A stretch of 64,000 nucleotides of DNA from assembly GCA_914767715.1 (NCBI GenBank), contig OU612066.1, forward strand, positions 29,548,283 through 29,612,282, given 5' to 3'. Shown piece after piece: positions 60,301 through 64,000 of this stretch (within the stretch, counting starts at the first letter, position 1; each line of letters begins with the position of its first letter). The notes under the pieces were generated by a model. That model did no database searches and was not told the DNA's origin. It saw only the letters and a list, made by a program, of their open reading frames with translations. The stretch is from Membranipora membranacea. Taxonomy: Eukaryota; Bryozoa; Gymnolaemata; Cheilostomatida; Membraniporidae. Position numbers and translations under genes: made by a program.

Positions 60301-63300
60301 AAGCCTTTTTGGGTGCTGTTAACTTAAATTTTAATTTGTTTCTGATATATAACTGACCAAGTTATCACTTTGATTGCTACATTCTTTCAGTATCATTATT
60401 GATATTTTGACACGATTGTTGATCGTATTAATTCGTTAAAACAATTTTGTTTGTGTTTGATTTCATAGGTATAGATTGCCGGCCACCAATTATTCCGATG
60501 ACAACAACAACCTTCTTCCCTCCAACAACATGTCGTCCTGTTTGCAACTCTCCTGTACCAAGAGGCTGTGACAAACCCGATTACTTACTATGTGATCCAG
60601 CTGGTAGTAATTGTAATGTGCCTGGTGCAAAGAATTTATGTCCACGTGCTTGTGGATTTTGCTCAACATCCACTTCAACGACTACTACAACAACGTCAAC
60701 CACAACCACTACAACAACTACAACTACACCAACCACCACAACGACCCCAACTACGACAACCACAACTCCCACAACCACTACAACCACTCCAGCTACAACT
60801 ACCACAACTCCAACAACAACACCCACAACTACCAAAACTACCACAACTACTACATCTGTCCCTTCAACAACATCAACACCTACCACCACAACAACAACAC
60901 CAACAACCACAACCCCAACAACCACAACTCCAACAACCACAACCACAACACCGACAACCACAACACCAACAACCACAACACCGACAACCACAACACCAAC
61001 AACCACAACACCAACAACCACAACAACAACACCAACAACCACTACAACAACCCCTACAACAACAACAACGACCCCTACAACCACTTCAACAACAACCACC
61101 CCAACAACGACGACAACAACGCCTACAACCACCACCACCCCAACCACAACAACAACTACCCAAACCCCAACCACTACAGCTATGGCACCAATACCAACAT
61201 GTTTCACCACATGTGCTCCTGTTGTGCAATCATGCAATTACAAGGATGGAATTCTTTGTGAACCAAAGCATTGTAGAAACCCTCAGACTGCAAAGTATTG
61301 CGCAGACCTCTGTCAGCTGTGCACGACGACAACCACTACCACCACCCCAATACCTACATCTACAACTACACCAACGTCAACCTCAACTACTTCTACTACT
61401 TCAACAACAACCACTCCCGCAACTACAACAACTCCCACAACAACTACCACTACAACACCAACAACAACTACCACTCCTACAACTACCACCACCACCCCTA
61501 CAACTACTACAACAACTCCAACAACAACCACCCCTACAACTACCACAAAGCCAACAACAACTACTACAACAACTCCTACAACAACAACCACCCCTACTAC
61601 CACAACAACAACAACAACAACACCTTCAACAACAACAACACCAACAACTACCACAAATCCCCCAACAACAACCACTCAACCAACCTCAACAGTTTCACCT
61701 TCAACTAAGGCAGCACCGGTCTGCTCCTTGCAGAGCGGATACACAAATGTCTATGTAGAATTTGTGAGCTATACCAACCCTAGTGATAGAAAGTCCACGG
61801 GCCCCCTCTGTGATCGAGATGGATCATCGTGTGATATTGCCATAGAGATATGTTTGCAACCTCTGAGCCTCGGATTGAACAAGTATGTAATCCCTCTTAG
61901 TCAAACATATTCTCCCCTGCAAAGAGCGCTTGCGTTTGATCTGACATATGCGTAATGAGTAATTGGAAAACCAAACTAAGAAAAACGCTGTGCTATCTAC
62001 CATCATTGTTTGCCAACAGATCAGAGATTGTAGTGACAATGATCATATGTCTCGAATGCTTTATAAATTTCATAAAATGCATTATTTTTGTAACATCTAT
62101 TTTGTAGTCAAGAAGGACAAGCTAACTGCACGTACTTCTATGACTTCACTGGGGTTATCGGATCTACAACAAACCTAACTTTCGGACCTGATATAGATGG
62201 ACGTACAAACCCAATAAGGATAGACTTGGGCGCTGAAATTTGGGAAGTAAGAATACAATCATTGTTTCCTGTGTATATTCTTTGTAACAAATTTTTGGAT
62301 TAAATCACATAGAATGAATGTTGTGTCTAATCAAAAGCTGACCAATCAGATGAATCCTTCTGAAAATTGCATTATGTGAAACCTGCTTTTTAATGATTAC
62401 TAATATGTTCTTTGACTGACTTTTAGCTTCTAGCTTTAGACTTCTAGCTTTTAGATATATGCTCTGCTATATTGCTTCATACAGGGAGCTAGCGTGACAC
62501 TGACTATGTGGGACAGTGATGTGGATGTTAGAAGTCCTATTCCATTTGATCTGATTGATGAGTTTGTTTTCAACTTTACTGAGCCGGCTGGTGCAGAGTA
62601 TAAAACCTTTGATATACCGGGTGTTCGACCAGATCCAAAATCAAAGTAAGAATAATTATTCAGAGAAGCTCTTTAGCTCTTGTACGACATTATTTCTTCT
62701 GTTCATATTATTGATGGTGCCAACTTGCTGTGGATGTGACTTATGTAATCATTTTTCACTCTGTGGCAAAGTTTGCGTACAGGATTTAGATTCATTTTGT
62801 GAGGACAATTTTTAGGTGCCAGAAGCAGCTGATTGAGATTTTGGAATACGCAGCCCTTCAATATTCATGGCCTCTCAACTTAAACATAGCAAAGTTGATG
62901 GGAATGAACAGTTTTGTTTGCATAGCATAGATTTAATGCAGCCATCTATTTATAGCCTTGTTTTGAGAGTGAAGGCTGACTGTCCACTGCCCACTACTAC
63001 TCCTACAACTACAACACCAACTACAACCACTACACCAACCACCACAACAAGCACATCAACAACACCAACGACAACAGCCTCTACAACTACAACAACGCCC
63101 ACAACCACCACATCAACTACAACAACTCCGACTACCACTACAACTACCACACCCACTACAACTACAACTCCAACCACTACAACCACTACACCAACTACAA
63201 CAACCACATCCACAACAAAAACAACAACCACCTCCACCACCACAACACCAACAACAACATCAACCACCATTTTGCCCACTACAGAGCCACTCTCTACAAT

Positions 63301-63965
63301 CCCAACTACAACAGTAAGTGGTAAAAATAAGATGGTTAGTGTTGACTATTCAAAGACCCAAATTGACTGAGTTTGGTGTCGGAAGAGCTTAAATGAAAAT
63401 CATAAAATTCTGGAGAAAGTTAAAATTATACAGAAAATTCAAATTTAATTTTACAGCCGCAGCCTTGTCCTCTGGATGTACAAGGATATGCCGGGTATAC
63501 AAGATTTCTAATAAAACTGGTAAGATTTGAGAATCCTACTGACCTCAAAGCTACAGGAGTTCTGTGTGATTTCTTCTCTGGAGATCTGTGTGACATATAT
63601 GTAGAGATATGTGTCAGTCAGCTGGGTACTGAGTAAGTACGATAGTCATCAGCAAACTATCTAAGTATAGGCGGTTTGGTGTCTCTTTCTTGCACAAAGT
63701 GAATTCATATCCTTTTTATTCAAAGGATTCTAACATATCGATAATGTTATTGATTGTCACCATTTCTGAATTGCTGCAAAAGTCATCATCATTTAGCCAG
63801 TTCTTTGTATTGTTTCTCAGCGACTGCGGATTGCTCAATTTACAGTCATCTGTAATTGCCGCTAGCGACGACATCACATTTGGTAACTCTTTCATCAACA
63901 AGCTGGATCAGAACTCCGTTGTGTCTAATCCCGTTCCTGTTGACCTTGGTCTCCAGAAGTGGCAA
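57319..63965 (+). CDS. secreted DSL/MNNL/ShKT-domain mucin (Notch-ligand-like head), 3' partial
   Basis: Exons: 57319-57342, 57662-57802, 58812-58981, 59299-59419, 59610-59773, 60116-60240, 60469-61882, 62108-62246, 62485-62645, 62968-63313, 63457-63632, 63821-63965, then past the edge; 1042 codons so far with closing phases. Order: signal peptide (1-20); first MNNL/C2-like domain (about 60-206: FSMLFYAYSNPSDQ, CDVVFDICVS, NPIGVNL); DSL domain (216-252) with six Cys, CQTDFFGSSCTIYC; ShKT-like module ending CPRACGFC; Thr-rich mucin tract of Pro-Thr repeats; second ShKT-like module ending CADLCQLC; Thr-rich tract; second MNNL-like domain (CDIAIEICLQ, NPIRIDL); Thr-rich tract; third MNNL-like domain (CDIYVEICVS, NPVPVDL). 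No EGF repeat or membrane segment is visible before the edge. Delta/Jagged proteins share the MNNL-DSL head, but this arrangement is not one I know. The acceptor at 62967 (GAG) is the weakest splice call. Confidence 0.85.
57949..58022. repeat. hairpin repeat with GAATGACAC...CAGCAAACCTGGG arms
   Basis: CCCGGGTTACTAGTAGTGTCATTC (left, about 57949-57972) is an imperfect inverted copy of GAATGACACAGCCAGCAAACCTGGG (right, about 57997-58021). A third related copy lies at 53879-53902. It is in intron 2 of the DSL gene. Confidence 0.6.
58545..58700 (+). mobile_element. tRNA-derived SINE-like element in DSL-gene intron
   Basis: The A-box TGGCTCAGTGG (58553-58563) and B-box-like GGTCTCGACTCCC (58597-58609) are 44 nt apart, as in a tRNA. 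The acceptor stem does not pair by eye and the downstream body is unlike a tRNA, so I call it a tRNA-headed SINE. The 3' end is not defined. Confidence 0.6.
60663..61187 (+). repeat. Thr-rich mucin tract 1 (ACN triplet repeat)
   Basis: About 170 codons are mostly ACA/ACC/ACT (Thr) with regular CCA/CCC (Pro), giving PTTTT-type repeats within exon 60469-61882. The DNA is a long degenerate triplet repeat, so all frames and the antisense poly-Val frame are open. It would be a dense O-glycosylation stalk. Confidence 0.9.
61325..61708 (+). repeat. Thr-rich mucin tract 2
   Basis: A second ACN/CCN triplet array of about 125 codons between the second ShKT-like module and the second MNNL-like domain, in the same exon as tract 1. 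Confidence 0.9.
62990..63313 (+). repeat. Thr-rich mucin tract 3
   Basis: A third ACN/CCN array occupies nearly all of exon 62968-63313 and separates the second and third MNNL-like domains. Confidence 0.88.
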
Positions 63966-64000
63966 GTAAGTCGTCTTTTATTATTATTTTATTATTTATT

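Noticed and set aside
60581-61675. Antisense poly-Val and out-of-frame Asn/His/Gln/Pro-rich ORFs
   Set aside because: They are shadows of the ACN triplet repeats. The sense Thr frame is the one that carries the ShKT-like and MNNL domains.
62968-63370. Acceptor at 62815 (TTTTTAG) for the third mucin exon
   Set aside because: In phase it reads to a stop before the Thr tract. The GAG acceptor at 62967 keeps the frame, although it is a weaker site.

Overview
The window is intron-rich animal DNA. Genes are split into many exons of roughly 50-450 bp with canonical GT-AG introns, intergenic DNA is AT-rich, and tRNA-like SINEs are present. The gene content points to an invertebrate animal: focal adhesion kinase with FERM and FAT domains, axonemal proteins, a type II membrane C-type lectin and a protein with a Notch-ligand-type head. 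A sponge or another early-branching animal is my guess; the sequence does not fix the phylum.

Layout. (1) 546-6301, minus strand: proteasome subunit RPN1/PSMD2. Its first 665 codons are present in 12 exons and the 3' part lies outside the left edge. (2) 7702-12703, plus: zinc-finger protein ZPR1, complete, 10 exons. (3) 13218-17279, minus: central-pair WD40 protein SPAG16/PF20, complete, 7 exons. It converges on ZPR1. (4) 18347-30391, minus: focal adhesion kinase PTK2/FAK, complete, 16 exons, 1048 codons. (5) 33512-56462, plus: a long ciliary-type DUF4550 protein resembling CFAP92/KIAA1257, about 29 recognised exons, divergent from FAK. (6) 46105-47284, minus: a C-type lectin gene nested, on the opposite strand, in a large intron of gene 5. 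(7) 57319 to the right edge, plus: a secreted protein with a Notch-ligand head (MNNL/C2 plus DSL), two ShKT-like modules, long Thr-rich mucin tracts and two more MNNL-like domains. It is cut by the window edge.

Exon phases were checked by adding exon lengths. They close exactly for PSMD2, ZPR1, SPAG16, FAK, the lectin and the DSL gene. For gene 5 they close on each side of one unresolved junction (44867 to 47998).

The genes do not form an operon or one pathway. PSMD2 and ZPR1 are housekeeping genes, SPAG16 and the CFAP92-like gene are axonemal, FAK signals from integrin adhesions, and the lectin and DSL-mucin act at or outside the cell surface.

The most unusual items are the DSL/MNNL/ShKT mucin gene, a 16-bp minisatellite that is a 34-fold amplification of a splice acceptor (44167-44716), a roughly 500-bp foldback element with an 8-bp target duplication (36743-37241), and a duplicated splice donor flanking an 11-bp minisatellite in FAK (22433-22601).
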